A stretch of DNA of 64,000 nt, from NCBI GenBank assembly GCA_040365065.1, contig BAABNI010000010.1, positions 1-64,000 of the forward strand. The letters run 5' to 3'. Source of the stretch: Pelagadaptatus aseana. GTDB taxonomy: Bacteria; Pseudomonadota; Gammaproteobacteria; Pseudomonadales; Cellvibrionaceae. Each line of letters begins with the position of its first letter. Positions within the stretch are counted from its first letter, which is position 1. Of the stretch, positions 35,015 to 44,620 are shown piece by piece. The translations under genes and the position numbers were made by a program. The notes under the pieces are model-generated. The model ran no database searches, was not told the DNA's origin, and was given only the letters and a program-made list of their open reading frames with translations.

Positions 35015-36856
35015 TTAATGAGAGTGTAAAGCGCCGTAGATCTCTTCGGCAATTTTTTTACTGATCAATGGTACACGGGCCAGATCATCAATGCTGGCTT
35101 TTTCTACACCTTGCATGCCACCAAAATGATGCAGCAGGGCTTTGCGTCGCTTGGCACCAATACCGGGAATGTCTTCAAGCCGTGATGTGCGGCGCTTTTT
35201 ATCACGCCGTTGCTTATGGCCAGTGATGGCAAAACGATGCGCCTCATCGCGTATATGCTGAATCAGATGCAGCGCCGGATTATCTGAATCCAGACTGAGC
35301 TCACGACCGCTATCACCCAGCAACAGGGTTTCAAATCCGGCTTTTCGGGTGCTGCCTTTGGCCACACCAATTAACAGCACATCGGATACGCCCAACTCGG
35401 CAAACACCTCTCTGGCCTGAGTCATCTGGCCCTTGCCCCCATCGACCAGCAAAATGTCGGGGAATACACCCTCTCCTTTCTGTAGCCGGGTATAGCGACG
35501 TTCCAGAGCCTGGGCCATGGCCGCATAATCATCACCGGCGGTAATACCCTCGATATTGAAACGCCGGTAGTCACTTTTCAAAGGACCGTTGCCATCAAAC
35601 ACAACACAGGAAGCGGTCGTCAGCTCGCCATGACTGTGACTGATATCGAAACACTCCAGTCGTTCTGGCATCTGCTCCAGACCCAGCACCTGCTGCAGCG
35701 CCTCAAACCGCTGCTGAACATTCTGTTTGCTGACCAGACGCGCCTGCAAATTTTCTGCTGCAGCATTTTTACCCAGTTGCAGCCACTTGTTGCGCTGTCC
35801 TCGACACTGATTCTGAAACACTATGGTGTAACCCAATTGTTGTCGTAAAGCGTCTGCCAGAGGCTCAAGCCCGGTTAATGGCTGACTTAACAAGACTTCT
35901 CTCGGGTAATCGCGCTCAGTGCCCTGCAGGTAATACTGCTCCAGAAAGGACTTGAAAACTTCCTCATCACTTTCCAGCAGCTGAACCTTGGGGAAATGGC
36001 TTTTACTGCCAAGAATTCTGCCTTCACGTACATAGAGCACCTGCACACACACGACACCATTTTTTTGCACATAAGCCACAACATCCAGATTGCCTATGCC
36101 GCCTTCAATCACTTGTTGCGCCTGGACCTTTTGCATCGCCGCAATCTGATCGCGAGCGACCGCAGCTTTTTCAAACTCGAGATTTTCTGATGCCCGCTCC
36201 ATGTCCGCCACCAACTCAGAGATCAGCTCCTGACTTTTGCCACTGAGGAACATTTCGACATGGCGCATATCCTGAGCGTAGTCTTCGGCACTGATCAGTC
36301 CGACACAAGGTGCCGTGCAACGATTGATCTGATATTGCAAACAGGGCCTGCTGCGATTGCCAAATACACTGTCTTCACACTGGCGAGTGCGAAAGGTTTT
36401 TTGTAAAAAAGCCAAGCTCGATTTGACTGCTCCGACATTTGGGAATGGGCCAAAATAGCGATCCGACTTGCGTTTGGCACCACGATGCATGGACAGGCGT
36501 GGAAATTCATCTTGCTGAGTGAGCCGGATATAGGGATAGGATTTATCGTCTCGCAGCAAAATATTATAGGGCGGACGCTGCTGCTTGATCAGATTTTGCT
36601 CCAGCAGCAAAGCCTCCATTTCCGTAGAGGTAATCGTGACCTCAATGTGCTGAATTTTACTGACCAGAGCGCGGGTTTTAACTGCCAGTCCTGAGCTACG
36701 GAAATAGCTGCTCAACCGGTTTTTAAGATTTTTGGCCTTGCCGACGTAGAGGATGGTACCTTCTCCGTCGTACATCTGATACACACCCGCCTGAGTGGTC
36801 ACCTGCTTTAGAAAAGCCGAGGCATCGAACTGATCGCTGGAAGATGAATTGGACAT
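35015..36856 (-). CDS. uvrC: Excinuclease ABC subunit C
   Basis: Makes both incisions in nucleotide excision repair with UvrB. Its 613 residues include an N-terminal GIY-YIG nuclease (GVYQMYDGEGTILYVGKAKN), a UVR motif near residue 205 that binds UvrB, and an RNase H-like C-terminal nuclease (ERLECFDISHSHGE, then DILLVDGGKGQM). A helix-hairpin-helix pair closes it (IPGIGAKRRKALLHHFGG). It is upstream of pgsA with no gap. Confidence 0.97.
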   Translation of the reverse strand: MSNSSSSDQFDASAFLKQVTTQAGVYQMYDGEGTILYVGKAKNLKNRLSSYFRSSGLAVKTRALVSKIQHIEVTITSTEMEALLLEQNLIKQQRPPYNILLRDDKSYPYIRLTQQDEFPRLSMHRGAKRKSDRYFGPFPNVGAVKSSLAFLQKTFRTRQCEDSVFGNRSRPCLQYQINRCTAPCVGLISAEDYAQDMRHVEMFLSGKSQELISELVADMERASENLEFEKAAVARDQIAAMQKVQAQQVIEGGIGNLDVVAYVQKNGVVCVQVLYVREGRILGSKSHFPKVQLLESDEEVFKSFLEQYYLQGTERDYPREVLLSQPLTGLEPLADALRQQLGYTIVFQNQCRGQRNKWLQLGKNAAAENLQARLVSKQNVQQRFEALQQVLGLEQMPERLECFDISHSHGELTTASCVVFDGNGPLKSDYRRFNIEGITAGDDYAAMAQALERRYTRLQKGEGVFPDILLVDGGKGQMTQAREVFAELGVSDVLLIGVAKGSTRKAGFETLLLGDSGRELSLDSDNPALHLIQHIRDEAHRFAITGHKQRRDKKRRTSRLEDIPGIGAKRRKALLHHFGGMQGVEKASIDDLARVPLISKKIAEEIYGALHSH

Positions 36857-36889
36857 AAAATCAGTGTACAGACCGTCTCAAGGCAGAGT

Positions 36890-37510
36890 TCAATTACAAA
36901 TTTGGCGGAAGGTCAAATTGATGCGCGCATCTGTGACACCCCGTTGCTTGGGAATCGTATGATACCAGAAATGCTGGGTTGACCCCGACATCACCAGCAG
37001 TGAACCATGGCTTAAAGACAACTCAAATGGCGCCAAATCCTTACGCCGACGGTGCTTCATAACAAATCGCCGGGTTGTCCCGAGACTGATCGAGGCAATA
37101 ACCGGGTTCTTGCCCAGCTCTGGCTCATCATCACTGTGCCAGCCAACACTGTCGTTGCCATCTCGGTACCAGTTGGCCAGAACCGAATTAAAATCGTACC
37201 CGGTTTTATCCTGGATCAGCTGACGGATAGTCAACAGCAGCGGCGACCAGTCGTTGCGAGTCATCGTCAAACCCGAGTAACGATAGTCACAATCGTCGTC
37301 TCCGTACCAGGCATTCATACGGGGAATAAGCACCGGCTTGCCATACATGGTGATGGTCGACTGTTCCCAATTTAACGACTGCTGTAGCTCGGTTAACCAG
37401 CGATCCGCCAAATCCGTTCCGATAAAACCGGGAAAGAAATCCAGCTTTGCATCGGGTAAAGAAATTTCAGATCCACTGCCATCGGCAAATAAATCAATTT
37501 GATCAGACAT
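36890..37510 (-). CDS. AlkB-like 2-oxoglutarate/Fe(II) dioxygenase
   Basis: Repairs alkylated bases by oxidative demethylation, probably of the ALKBH2/3-like bacterial class. From ATG 37510 (MSDQIDLFADGSGSEISLPD) it has 206 residues; ATG 37522 is an alternative. Iron ligands are in WHSDDEPELG (H-x-D) and the histidine of QHFWYHTIPK. The 2-oxoglutarate arginines are in RINLTFRQ. The nucleotide-recognition lid includes PRMNAWYGDDDCDYRYSG. It lies 33 bases upstream of uvrC on the same strand, so two repair genes may be cotranscribed. Confidence 0.9.
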   Translation of the reverse strand: MSDQIDLFADGSGSEISLPDAKLDFFPGFIGTDLADRWLTELQQSLNWEQSTITMYGKPVLIPRMNAWYGDDDCDYRYSGLTMTRNDWSPLLLTIRQLIQDKTGYDFNSVLANWYRDGNDSVGWHSDDEPELGKNPVIASISLGTTRRFVMKHRRRKDLAPFELSLSHGSLLVMSGSTQHFWYHTIPKQRGVTDARINLTFRQICN

Positions 37511-37530
37511 AGGGCACAACAAAGTTTAAC

Positions 37531-38565
37531 TCAGGCGTAAACCCGAGGCTCAATTTCGAGATCAACGCCAAAGCGCTGAGCTATATCATCCTGAATCCTG
37601 GACGCCAGCGACAACACATCACGGCCATTGCCCTGCCCCGGATTGACGATCACCAGAGCCTGACGCTCATGCACGGCAACGTCACCGTCACGATAGCCAC
37701 GCCAGCCCGCCTGATCAATCAACCAGCCGGCCGCCAGCTTGAACATGCCCTTGTCGTCCGGGTAGGCCACAATGTCCGGGTGCGCCTGTTTCAGACTGGT
37801 ATATACGGACTCAACAACCATCGGGTTTTTAAAAAAACTACCGACGTTTGGTAACGTCTCTGGATCCGGTAATTTACTGCGACGGATATCGCACACGGCA
37901 TCAAACACCTGAAAGTGCGTTGGATCGACAATATTGCGTTCATCAAAATACTGCTGCAATGCCGGATATCGAATCGCAGGGGATGACTCCAGCGGCAACT
38001 TCAGGGTGACCGATGTAATGATGTAGCGATCTTTGAATCTCTGTTTGAAAATACTGTCACGATAGCCGAAACGACAGGCATCGCGATCAAAATTGACGCT
38101 CACGCCACTGCTGATCTCCACCGCACTCAACTCGGCGAAAACATCACACAATTCGGTACCGTAAGCCCCAATATTCTGAATCGGTGCAGCACCGACACTG
38201 CCCGGAATCAGAGCCATATTTTCCAAGCCCCAGTAGTGGAACCCCATGCAGTACTTAATTAATTCGTGCCAGTTTTCACCCGCGCCGGCTCGTAGCCAAA
38301 CATGCTGATCGTCTTCCTTGACCACGTCTTTATCCGTGATGGCCATTTTGATCACCAGACCATGGAAATCATCAGCCAACACCAAATTGCTGCCACCACC
38401 GAGTACCATAATGGGGATATCCCGCTCGGCGTTGATACTTTGCTGCTTGCGCCACTGCAGAGCTCGACTGAGATCATCAAGGGATTTTACTTCGACGAAA
38501 TAATCCGCCTGAGCGGCCACATTCAAGGTATTGAATGGTTGAAGATCTGCGCCATGAACAATCAC
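37531..38565 (-). CDS. murB: UDP-N-acetylenolpyruvoylglucosamine reductase
   Basis: FAD enzyme forming UDP-MurNAc in peptidoglycan synthesis. It has 344 residues from a GTG start that overlaps the upstream phosphatase stop by four bases. Motifs: PIMVLGGGSNLVLADDF for FAD, LENMALIPGSVGAAPIQNIG, a catalytic serine region PNVGSFFKNPMV, and the C-terminal glutamate in VDLEIEPRVY. It is the last gene of the comEC-to-murB run. Confidence 0.96.
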   Translation of the reverse strand: MIVHGADLQPFNTLNVAAQADYFVEVKSLDDLSRALQWRKQQSINAERDIPIMVLGGGSNLVLADDFHGLVIKMAITDKDVVKEDDQHVWLRAGAGENWHELIKYCMGFHYWGLENMALIPGSVGAAPIQNIGAYGTELCDVFAELSAVEISSGVSVNFDRDACRFGYRDSIFKQRFKDRYIITSVTLKLPLESSPAIRYPALQQYFDERNIVDPTHFQVFDAVCDIRRSKLPDPETLPNVGSFFKNPMVVESVYTSLKQAHPDIVAYPDDKGMFKLAAGWLIDQAGWRGYRDGDVAVHERQALVIVNPGQGNGRDVLSLASRIQDDIAQRFGVDLEIEPRVYA

Positions 38566-39047
38566 TGTGAACCCACCCCGTGGCGAACCCGGATATCTTC
38601 CAGCAACCCTTGTGCTGCATCCTCAACCAGATCCAGAACCTGTTCGAATCCCTGCGTCCCGCCATAGTAGGGGTCGGGCACCTCGGACTCATCAGCGTCT
38701 GCAAAATTCAAAAACAGCGCCAGACAACCTTTATAGCCTTCAGGCTGGATCGCCTTCAGTTCGGCAAAATTTTGCGAATCCATGGCCAACACATAATCAA
38801 ATTCATCAAAATCCGAAGGTTGCACCTGACGGGCTCGAAGGTGGGTTAAGTCATAACCTCTTGCGGCCGCCGCAGCCGCAGAACGGGGATCCGGGGATTT
38901 GCCCGTATGCCAGGCTGCTGTACCTGCGGAATCCGTGGTGATGGCATCCGATAGACCGGCTCGCTGAACCAGCATTTCAAACACGCCATGGGCAGTCGGT
39001 GAACGACAGATATTTCCCAGACACACAAATAATACGTTTACGCTCAC
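38562..39047 (-). CDS. Low-molecular-weight protein-tyrosine phosphatase
   Basis: A 161-residue cytoplasmic phosphatase. I use GTG 39047 (reading MSVNVLFVCLGNICRSPTAH), since AAGGGA lies just upstream and this is the family N-terminus; the open frame continues to 39203 only by running into kdsB. The P-loop C-LGNIC-R (Cys9 to Arg15) and the general-acid loop VPDPYYGG are present. In Gram-negative bacteria such enzymes often pair with a capsule tyrosine kinase; none is here. It sits between kdsB and murB, as in Pseudomonas. Confidence 0.92.
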   Translation of the reverse strand: MSVNVLFVCLGNICRSPTAHGVFEMLVQRAGLSDAITTDSAGTAAWHTGKSPDPRSAAAAAARGYDLTHLRARQVQPSDFDEFDYVLAMDSQNFAELKAIQPEGYKGCLALFLNFADADESEVPDPYYGGTQGFEQVLDLVEDAAQGLLEDIRVRHGVGSQ

Positions 39048-39061
39048 CACAGATCCCTTGA

Positions 39062-39850
39062 TTACAACAAACCGTCTTCTTCGAATATGCCGCGTACCCG
39101 CGCCAGATCCTCGGGCGTATCCACGCCGCCTGGCACCAGTTCGCAAGCATGCCCCACATGAATTCTGTGGCCATTCCACATGATTCTGAGCTGCTCTAGA
39201 CACTCAAGTTCTTCAATCAGAGTCACGGGCCACAACTGGAACTCGTGCAGCAACTTCACCCGGTAGGCATAAATGCCTATGTGACGAAAAAAACCGGGTT
39301 GCACAGGCAGGATACTCTTGGTTGCTGCAAAGGTATTGCGTGGCCAGGGAATCGATGCACGACTGAAGTAGAGTGCAAACCCGTTTTTATCGGTAACCAC
39401 TTTCACCGCATTGGGATCAGTAAATTCTTCAATACTGGCAATGGGATCGGACAGTGTCGCAGCACTGGCTTCAGGGTTACTCGCCAGGTTTTTGGCCACC
39501 TGATCGATCACACTCGGTGGAATCATGGGCTCATCGCCTTGAACATTGACCACAATGTCGTCTTCATCGAACTTCAGGGAGGCCACAACCTCCTGAATCC
39601 GATCAGTTCCTGATTCGTGATCAATACAGGTCAGAAAGCATTCACCGCCAAACCCCTGTACGGCGTTGATAATCCGTTGGTCATCCGTTGCAACAATCAC
39701 ACGTGAGGCACTGCTTTTCATTGCCTGCTCATAGACATGCTGAATCATTGGCTTGCCGGCAATCAGCTCCAACGGCTTTCCGGGAAGGCGACTGGAGTCG
39801 TATCGGGCTGGAATTACCACGGTAAATTTAACGTCCATCGAATCACTCAT
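39062..39850 (-). CDS. kdsB: 3-deoxy-manno-octulosonate cytidylyltransferase
   Basis: Activates Kdo as CMP-Kdo for lipopolysaccharide core assembly. It has 262 residues from ATG 39850, with GGAG eight bases upstream, overlapping the lpxK stop by eight bases. Motifs: VVIPARYDSSRLPGKPL at the nucleotide site, VNVQGDEPMIPP, and FFRHIGIYAYRV. The small Trm112-like gene often found between lpxK and kdsB is absent. Confidence 0.96.
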   Translation of the reverse strand: MSDSMDVKFTVVIPARYDSSRLPGKPLELIAGKPMIQHVYEQAMKSSASRVIVATDDQRIINAVQGFGGECFLTCIDHESGTDRIQEVVASLKFDEDDIVVNVQGDEPMIPPSVIDQVAKNLASNPEASAATLSDPIASIEEFTDPNAVKVVTDKNGFALYFSRASIPWPRNTFAATKSILPVQPGFFRHIGIYAYRVKLLHEFQLWPVTLIEELECLEQLRIMWNGHRIHVGHACELVPGGVDTPEDLARVRGIFEEDGLL

Positions 39851-40865
39851 TGTTGTTCTCCAAAAAATTATCCAGCGTTTCCCAAAAGACTTTATCGATT
39901 TGCGCTTCTACGGCCAGATACCACCAGTCCGGTCGTGCAAAATTACGACACTTAACGGCATCCTTGGCCGTCATCACCAATGGCGAGTCACCAACAAATG
40001 CGAGATCCGCTGGCGAAAAAGCGTGGTGGTCCGCAAATGCCCTGCCATCAACCTTCAACCCCAATGTTGCGAGGGTATCGAAGAATCGCTGGGGATTGCC
40101 AATACCCGTAATGGCAGAGATGACAGCAGCATCTTCAGTATTCCAAGGTTGATCGCCGACAGCGGCCTGACAGACACCGTCATAGTCGCTGCCCACTCGC
40201 TTCCAGGCGGTTGGCTTGAGGATCATGTGCGCAACGGCATCAACCGATTTGGTCTGCAAAGGTTCCTCGCCGTTGACAACCACACAGTCGACACTCAGAA
40301 GTCTTTCGGGAGATTCACGTAAAGGGCCGGCCGGCATGCAAAAGCCGTTACCCATCTGACGACGGCCATCTACTACGCAGATTTCAAATTGTCGGGCTAA
40401 TCGATAATGCTGCAGGCCGTCATCGCTCAGAATGACATCACAGCCAAACTTTTGTATCAGTCGCTCGGCTGATTTTATACGATCCGAACCAACCACCACC
40501 GGGCACTGGGTCTCCATGGCGATCAGCAAGGGCTCATCGCCACTGTGGGCCGGATCAGATAACGACGTAACATCAAAGGGATAATGGGGAGCACGCCCAC
40601 CATAACCGCGACTGATTACGCCGGGTTTATAACCTTGAGCCACAAGATGTCGGGCAAGCACTATGATCAAAGGCGTTTTGCCGGTGCCACCTATGGCAAT
40701 ATTGCCCACCACAATCACCGATGCCGCTAATGGTTGTGCTCTTGATTGCAACCACCAACGCCGCAAACAGGCCAATAATTGCAACAACCAGGCAAGCGGC
40801 AACAGCAAGTAAAGCCACCAACGCCCTTGATACCAGGCGGACAACACTCGTTGCTCATCGGCCAT
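39843..40865 (-). CDS. lpxK: Tetraacyldisaccharide 4'-kinase
   Basis: Phosphorylates the 4' position of lipid A disaccharide at the inner membrane. Its 340 residues include an N-terminal hydrophobic segment (WWLYLLLPLAWLLQLLACL), a Walker A-type motif IAIGGTGKTPLII, and the ILSDDGLQHYRLAR region. It lies between exbD (six bases upstream) and kdsB (overlapping), grouping lipid A and Kdo steps. Confidence 0.95.
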   Translation of the reverse strand: MADEQRVLSAWYQGRWWLYLLLPLAWLLQLLACLRRWWLQSRAQPLAASVIVVGNIAIGGTGKTPLIIVLARHLVAQGYKPGVISRGYGGRAPHYPFDVTSLSDPAHSGDEPLLIAMETQCPVVVGSDRIKSAERLIQKFGCDVILSDDGLQHYRLARQFEICVVDGRRQMGNGFCMPAGPLRESPERLLSVDCVVVNGEEPLQTKSVDAVAHMILKPTAWKRVGSDYDGVCQAAVGDQPWNTEDAAVISAITGIGNPQRFFDTLATLGLKVDGRAFADHHAFSPADLAFVGDSPLVMTAKDAVKCRNFARPDWWYLAVEAQIDKVFWETLDNFLENNNE

Positions 40866-40871
40866 GCAGCG

Positions 40872-41294
40872 TTACTCTTCTTCAGCGGGCTTGCGAGTGG
40901 TCATACTCAGGTGAACAAAGCCTGCCTGGCCAGCGGCGTCCATGGCGGTTACAACCGCTTGATGTGGGGTTTTAGCATCTGCAGTAATGATCAATGGCTG
41001 ATCCAGCTGCCCTTGCGACACCTCCAGTAAAGCCTTCTTCAGGGTCTTCATCTGGTTATTGACCAGAGCCTTGCCGTTGACCGAATAATCCCCCTGAGCG
41101 CTGATCAGAATTTCCAGTGGTTCACTCTGTTTGATACCAGGTTCACCAACGGCTTCCGGCAGATCCACTTTAAGGTGTGTTTCCTTGGTAAAGGTAGTCG
41201 ACACCATAAAGAAGATCAGCAGCAGAAACACCACATCAATCAAGGGTGTCAGGTTGATACTCTCTTCTTCTTTGGTCTGGCGTTTGAACTTCAC
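40872..41294 (-). CDS. exbD: ExbD/TolR-family biopolymer transport protein
   Basis: A 140-residue inner-membrane protein with one membrane segment near residues 16-36 that carries the conserved aspartate (LTPLIDVVFLLLIFFMVSTT). A periplasmic domain follows. It forms a proton-driven motor with the ExbB-type protein encoded three bases upstream. No TonB or TolA is nearby. In many proteobacteria this pair precedes lpxK, so a role near lipid A export is sometimes suggested, but that is unproved here. Confidence 0.9.
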   Translation of the reverse strand: MKFKRQTKEEESINLTPLIDVVFLLLIFFMVSTTFTKETHLKVDLPEAVGEPGIKQSEPLEILISAQGDYSVNGKALVNNQMKTLKKALLEVSQGQLDQPLIITADAKTPHQAVVTAMDAAGQAGFVHLSMTTRKPAEEE

Positions 41295-41297
41295 GCT

Positions 41298-41933
41298 TCA
41301 GCCCTGCCCGTTTTCTTTGACATCAACTCGACGCTCAGAGTGGAGCGCATCCACCAGTTTGACGGCATCCTGTTCCATCACAACCATCAAACCGTCGACT
41401 TTACGACAGAAATAGCGATGCAGGATCATCGCAGGAATAGCAACGCACAGACCGGCTGCGGTAGTAATCAGGGCCTCGGAAATACCGCCAGCCAGAACCC
41501 CGGCATTGCCCGTGCCCTGCATCATAATCGCAGTAAACACCTTGATCATGCCGAGCACGGTACCCAGCAAACCAAGCAAAGGGGCAATCGCGGCAATGGT
41601 ACCCAGCGCCCCCAGATAACGTTCAAGATCGTGCACAACCTGGTTGGCCGCCTCCTGAATACTGTCTTTCATCACCTCGCGACCATGACGGGAATTACTC
41701 AACCCTGCGGCCAGTATTTTGCCCAACTCAGAAGACTGTTTAAGCTCTTTCAGCTTACCGGCATCCATCTGGTTATTGCGCAACCAACCCCACACCTGTG
41801 CCAGCAGGGGTCTTGGCGCAATTTTGTCGGGGTTTAATGTCCAATAGCGTTCAACGGAGATGGCAATTACAGCAACAGAACACAGAATAATCGGCAGCAT
41901 TAGCCAACCACCGGCAGAAACTATCTCAAGCAC
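41298..41933 (-). CDS. exbB: ExbB/TolQ-family biopolymer transport protein
   Basis: A 211-residue inner-membrane protein with three membrane segments: residues about 10-28, and two later ones in the MotA/TolQ/ExbB block (LGTIAAIAPLLGLLGTVLGM and ALITTAAGLCVAIPAMILH). The proline and threonine residues of the proton path are present. It starts the exbB-exbD-lpxK-kdsB part of the operon, 196 bases downstream of comEC. Confidence 0.9.
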   Translation of the reverse strand: MLEIVSAGGWLMLPIILCSVAVIAISVERYWTLNPDKIAPRPLLAQVWGWLRNNQMDAGKLKELKQSSELGKILAAGLSNSRHGREVMKDSIQEAANQVVHDLERYLGALGTIAAIAPLLGLLGTVLGMIKVFTAIMMQGTGNAGVLAGGISEALITTAAGLCVAIPAMILHRYFCRKVDGLMVVMEQDAVKLVDALHSERRVDVKENGQG

Positions 41934-42129
41934 GCGAGAATCCCTTAATCATTAATTCTTATCTGATGGCTTATATGGATAAGCCTTAAAAAAGCAAACA
42001 ACACATTGATCGAGGTGAACGCTTGAGCACCAATTGGCACAGAATTAGACCAACTCTGCCGCAATCGCTTCCCCCATCAGCGAATCCAAAGACTTTACCA
42101 TATTCAACGGGCTTGGGAATGGCGAAATG

Positions 42130-44532
42130 CTAACGCCAATACCGTTGCTGTTCCGACCTGAAACCGCGAACCTCGTATTTGCCATTGGAGGCAATAACCA
42201 CGGTAATGGCTCCCTCTTCTGCGGTGAGCAGCACCCGGGCACCATTGGCACGATAGCGATCCACCACCGATGTGGCCGGGTGCCCATATTGATTAAGGTA
42301 ACCGGCGCTGACCAGCGCCCAATCCGGTTTCAACCCATCAATAAAGGACGGACTCGAAGACGTTCTACTACCATGATGTGGCACCAGCACAACATCCACG
42401 TCAGCCTGCAACGCCCTGTGCCCCAAAAGATCCCGTTCTCGCTCAATCTCTATATCGCCGGGCAACAGAATTCTGACGCCAGCATAACTGATCAACAGCA
42501 CACAGGAGTGATTATTGCTGTCCTCTACCCCTGCCATTGATTGCTGGCTTTGCCAACCCAACGTTTCGAAGCCAACGCCATCAATCGACCATTGACGATC
42601 GACATTACAGGGATGGAATCCAACCTGAGTTGCCATTAATACATCATCCTGCCCCATATAAAGGAAATCGACAGGGTAACCTTCAAGAACATGACTCAGA
42701 GATCCCGCATGATCGCTGTCGCCGTGACTGACAAACAGGCCGGTTAGTTGCTGGATATTTTGACTGCGTAAATAGGGTTCCAACACGAATGAAAAATGAA
42801 AATCTCGCCCTGTATCAACCAGCCAGTGCCGATCCCGATGATGAATCATGACGGCCAGCCCTTGACCAACATCGAGAACCCGCACCACCAGACCGTCAAC
42901 GTCTCTGGTACCCTCTCTATCAACATCCCCCAAAAAACCCAGCCCCACTGCCAGAGCCGACAAACACCTGAATAAAACAGGCAGCGGCAACAACCACAGC
43001 ACCAAACCAGCAAGGGCACTGATACGGGCAACATCACCTGATATCGCTACTGGCTCAAACAGCCACCAGCGTTCAAACACGGCTGCAGCGTCAGCAATTT
43101 GTACCACAGCCACCGAAAATTGACCCAGTAACGTCAGAGACAACTCGGCCAAAAACAGAAACAATCCATCATCCACAAAGTAGCCAAACAACATCAGAAA
43201 CAGCAAGGGAGTCACCAAAAAACTCACAAGTGGTACTGCCACAATATTGGCAAAGGGCGCCAGCAAAGTGACCGGTAACCCGGCAAACCATTGCAACAGG
43301 CCAACCCCCAACAACAGCACCCACTGTGCCTGCAATAAGCCCAGCCAAAACGACCCGGACTGTTGATACCCACCTCGAAAACTGGCAATCAAAACCGCAA
43401 CAGCACCAAAGGACAACCAGAACCCGACATCATAAAAGCTCAGCGGTTGCACCAATAACACCACCGCCATAGCCAGCCACCAGGACAGCCAGGCACTGAC
43501 GCTGACACCGGACAACATCAATAACCCCCAGACTGTCAGCATGATCAGCGCCCGTTGAGTCGGCAAAGAAAAACCCGCCATGGCGGCATACAGACAGGCC
43601 AGCAGCCAGCCACAGATCAACATCGCTACCGGCGCAATCACCAACCCATGACAACAGACATTGAGGCTGCGGCCGATCAATACACCAATAAACCCGCCTA
43701 CCCCGGCAGCCAGCCCAATATGCAATCCGGAAATGGCCAACAGGTGAGCCAGACCAAGAGACTGCATGGGTTGGCGCTGGGTTTCGGTCAGATGACTTTT
43801 GTCACCCAACAACAGCGCCAACAACAAACCCAGCCCGTCAGTCTCTCCTGAAATATCGGCAGCCAATACCAAAGCAGTTCTTACGTCATCGCGAAGTGAG
43901 TCGATTGACCCGATATTGGCCGAAGCAAGTCGACGATTGTGCTCAGAATCCCGCACATAACCCGTGGCCCCAATCCCCCGACTCAAAAGCCAACGTTCAT
44001 AATCAAAGCCGCCGGGATTCTGATAACCATGGGGCCGCTTGAGCTTTACCAGCAGCTGCCAGCGCTCACCACTGGCAGGAGCACGATCTCCGTACCAGTT
44101 AACCCTGACCTGATCGGGCAGCTCTACCCGTCCATCTGAACAATCTGGCTGCACCTTAATACAACCGTATTCAACCGCGATGACTAACCGGTAACCCCGG
44201 CGCGCTGAATCAAAAACAAACGGCGACGGCAATCCAACAACTCGACCCACCAGAAGTACAGGCCGTTTTTCCAGCTCGGCAGCCAACCGATCATCGATAC
44301 CCGATTGCCCCCAATAGCAACACCATAAAGCAGAGCCGCCAAACGCCAACCCCCAAAACCAGACTTGCTTCAAGCGAGTGTGCATCGGTGCGGCCCGTAA
44401 GAACCAAAGGGCTCCGCCAACCAGCCACAATATCCACACAACCACTAACAGATGCAGATCGGGCAACCGGGGCAAGATACCCATGACAAAAGCACCGCAA
44501 ACCACCACAATAATCAGTAACATGACCGACAC
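42130..44532 (-). CDS. comEC: DNA internalization-related competence protein ComEC/Rec2
   Basis: Inner-membrane channel that carries single-stranded DNA into the cytoplasm during transformation. Its 800 residues include an N-terminal membrane and OB-like region, the competence domain with many helices (HLLAISGLHIGLAAGVGGFI is the signature), and a C-terminal metallo-beta-lactamase domain (SHGDSDHAGS, PHHGSRTSSSPSF, YGHPATSVVDRY). All domains are intact. No other competence gene is in the window. Confidence 0.95.
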   Translation of the reverse strand: MSVMLLIIVVVCGAFVMGILPRLPDLHLLVVVWILWLVGGALWFLRAAPMHTRLKQVWFWGLAFGGSALWCCYWGQSGIDDRLAAELEKRPVLLVGRVVGLPSPFVFDSARRGYRLVIAVEYGCIKVQPDCSDGRVELPDQVRVNWYGDRAPASGERWQLLVKLKRPHGYQNPGGFDYERWLLSRGIGATGYVRDSEHNRRLASANIGSIDSLRDDVRTALVLAADISGETDGLGLLLALLLGDKSHLTETQRQPMQSLGLAHLLAISGLHIGLAAGVGGFIGVLIGRSLNVCCHGLVIAPVAMLICGWLLACLYAAMAGFSLPTQRALIMLTVWGLLMLSGVSVSAWLSWWLAMAVVLLVQPLSFYDVGFWLSFGAVAVLIASFRGGYQQSGSFWLGLLQAQWVLLLGVGLLQWFAGLPVTLLAPFANIVAVPLVSFLVTPLLFLMLFGYFVDDGLFLFLAELSLTLLGQFSVAVVQIADAAAVFERWWLFEPVAISGDVARISALAGLVLWLLPLPVLFRCLSALAVGLGFLGDVDREGTRDVDGLVVRVLDVGQGLAVMIHHRDRHWLVDTGRDFHFSFVLEPYLRSQNIQQLTGLFVSHGDSDHAGSLSHVLEGYPVDFLYMGQDDVLMATQVGFHPCNVDRQWSIDGVGFETLGWQSQQSMAGVEDSNNHSCVLLISYAGVRILLPGDIEIERERDLLGHRALQADVDVVLVPHHGSRTSSSPSFIDGLKPDWALVSAGYLNQYGHPATSVVDRYRANGARVLLTAEEGAITVVIASNGKYEVRGFRSEQQRYWR

Positions 44533-44620
44533 CTGAAAAATTCAGGCAACCATAGTCCGGGTCGAAGCGACCGGGTATGGACAGCAGGTATTAATCCTTC
44601 ATCAACAGGCCGACCGCCCC

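Noticed and set aside
41968..41985. Hairpin GGCTTAT-ATGG-ATAAGCC downstream of comEC as a terminator
   Set aside because: On the comEC strand the T run comes before the stem, not after it; only a weak structural feature remains.
42045..42287. Frame overlapping the comEC end and continuing past it
   Set aside because: Most of it is an out-of-frame reading of comEC; the 28-residue remainder is too short to support a gene or remnant.
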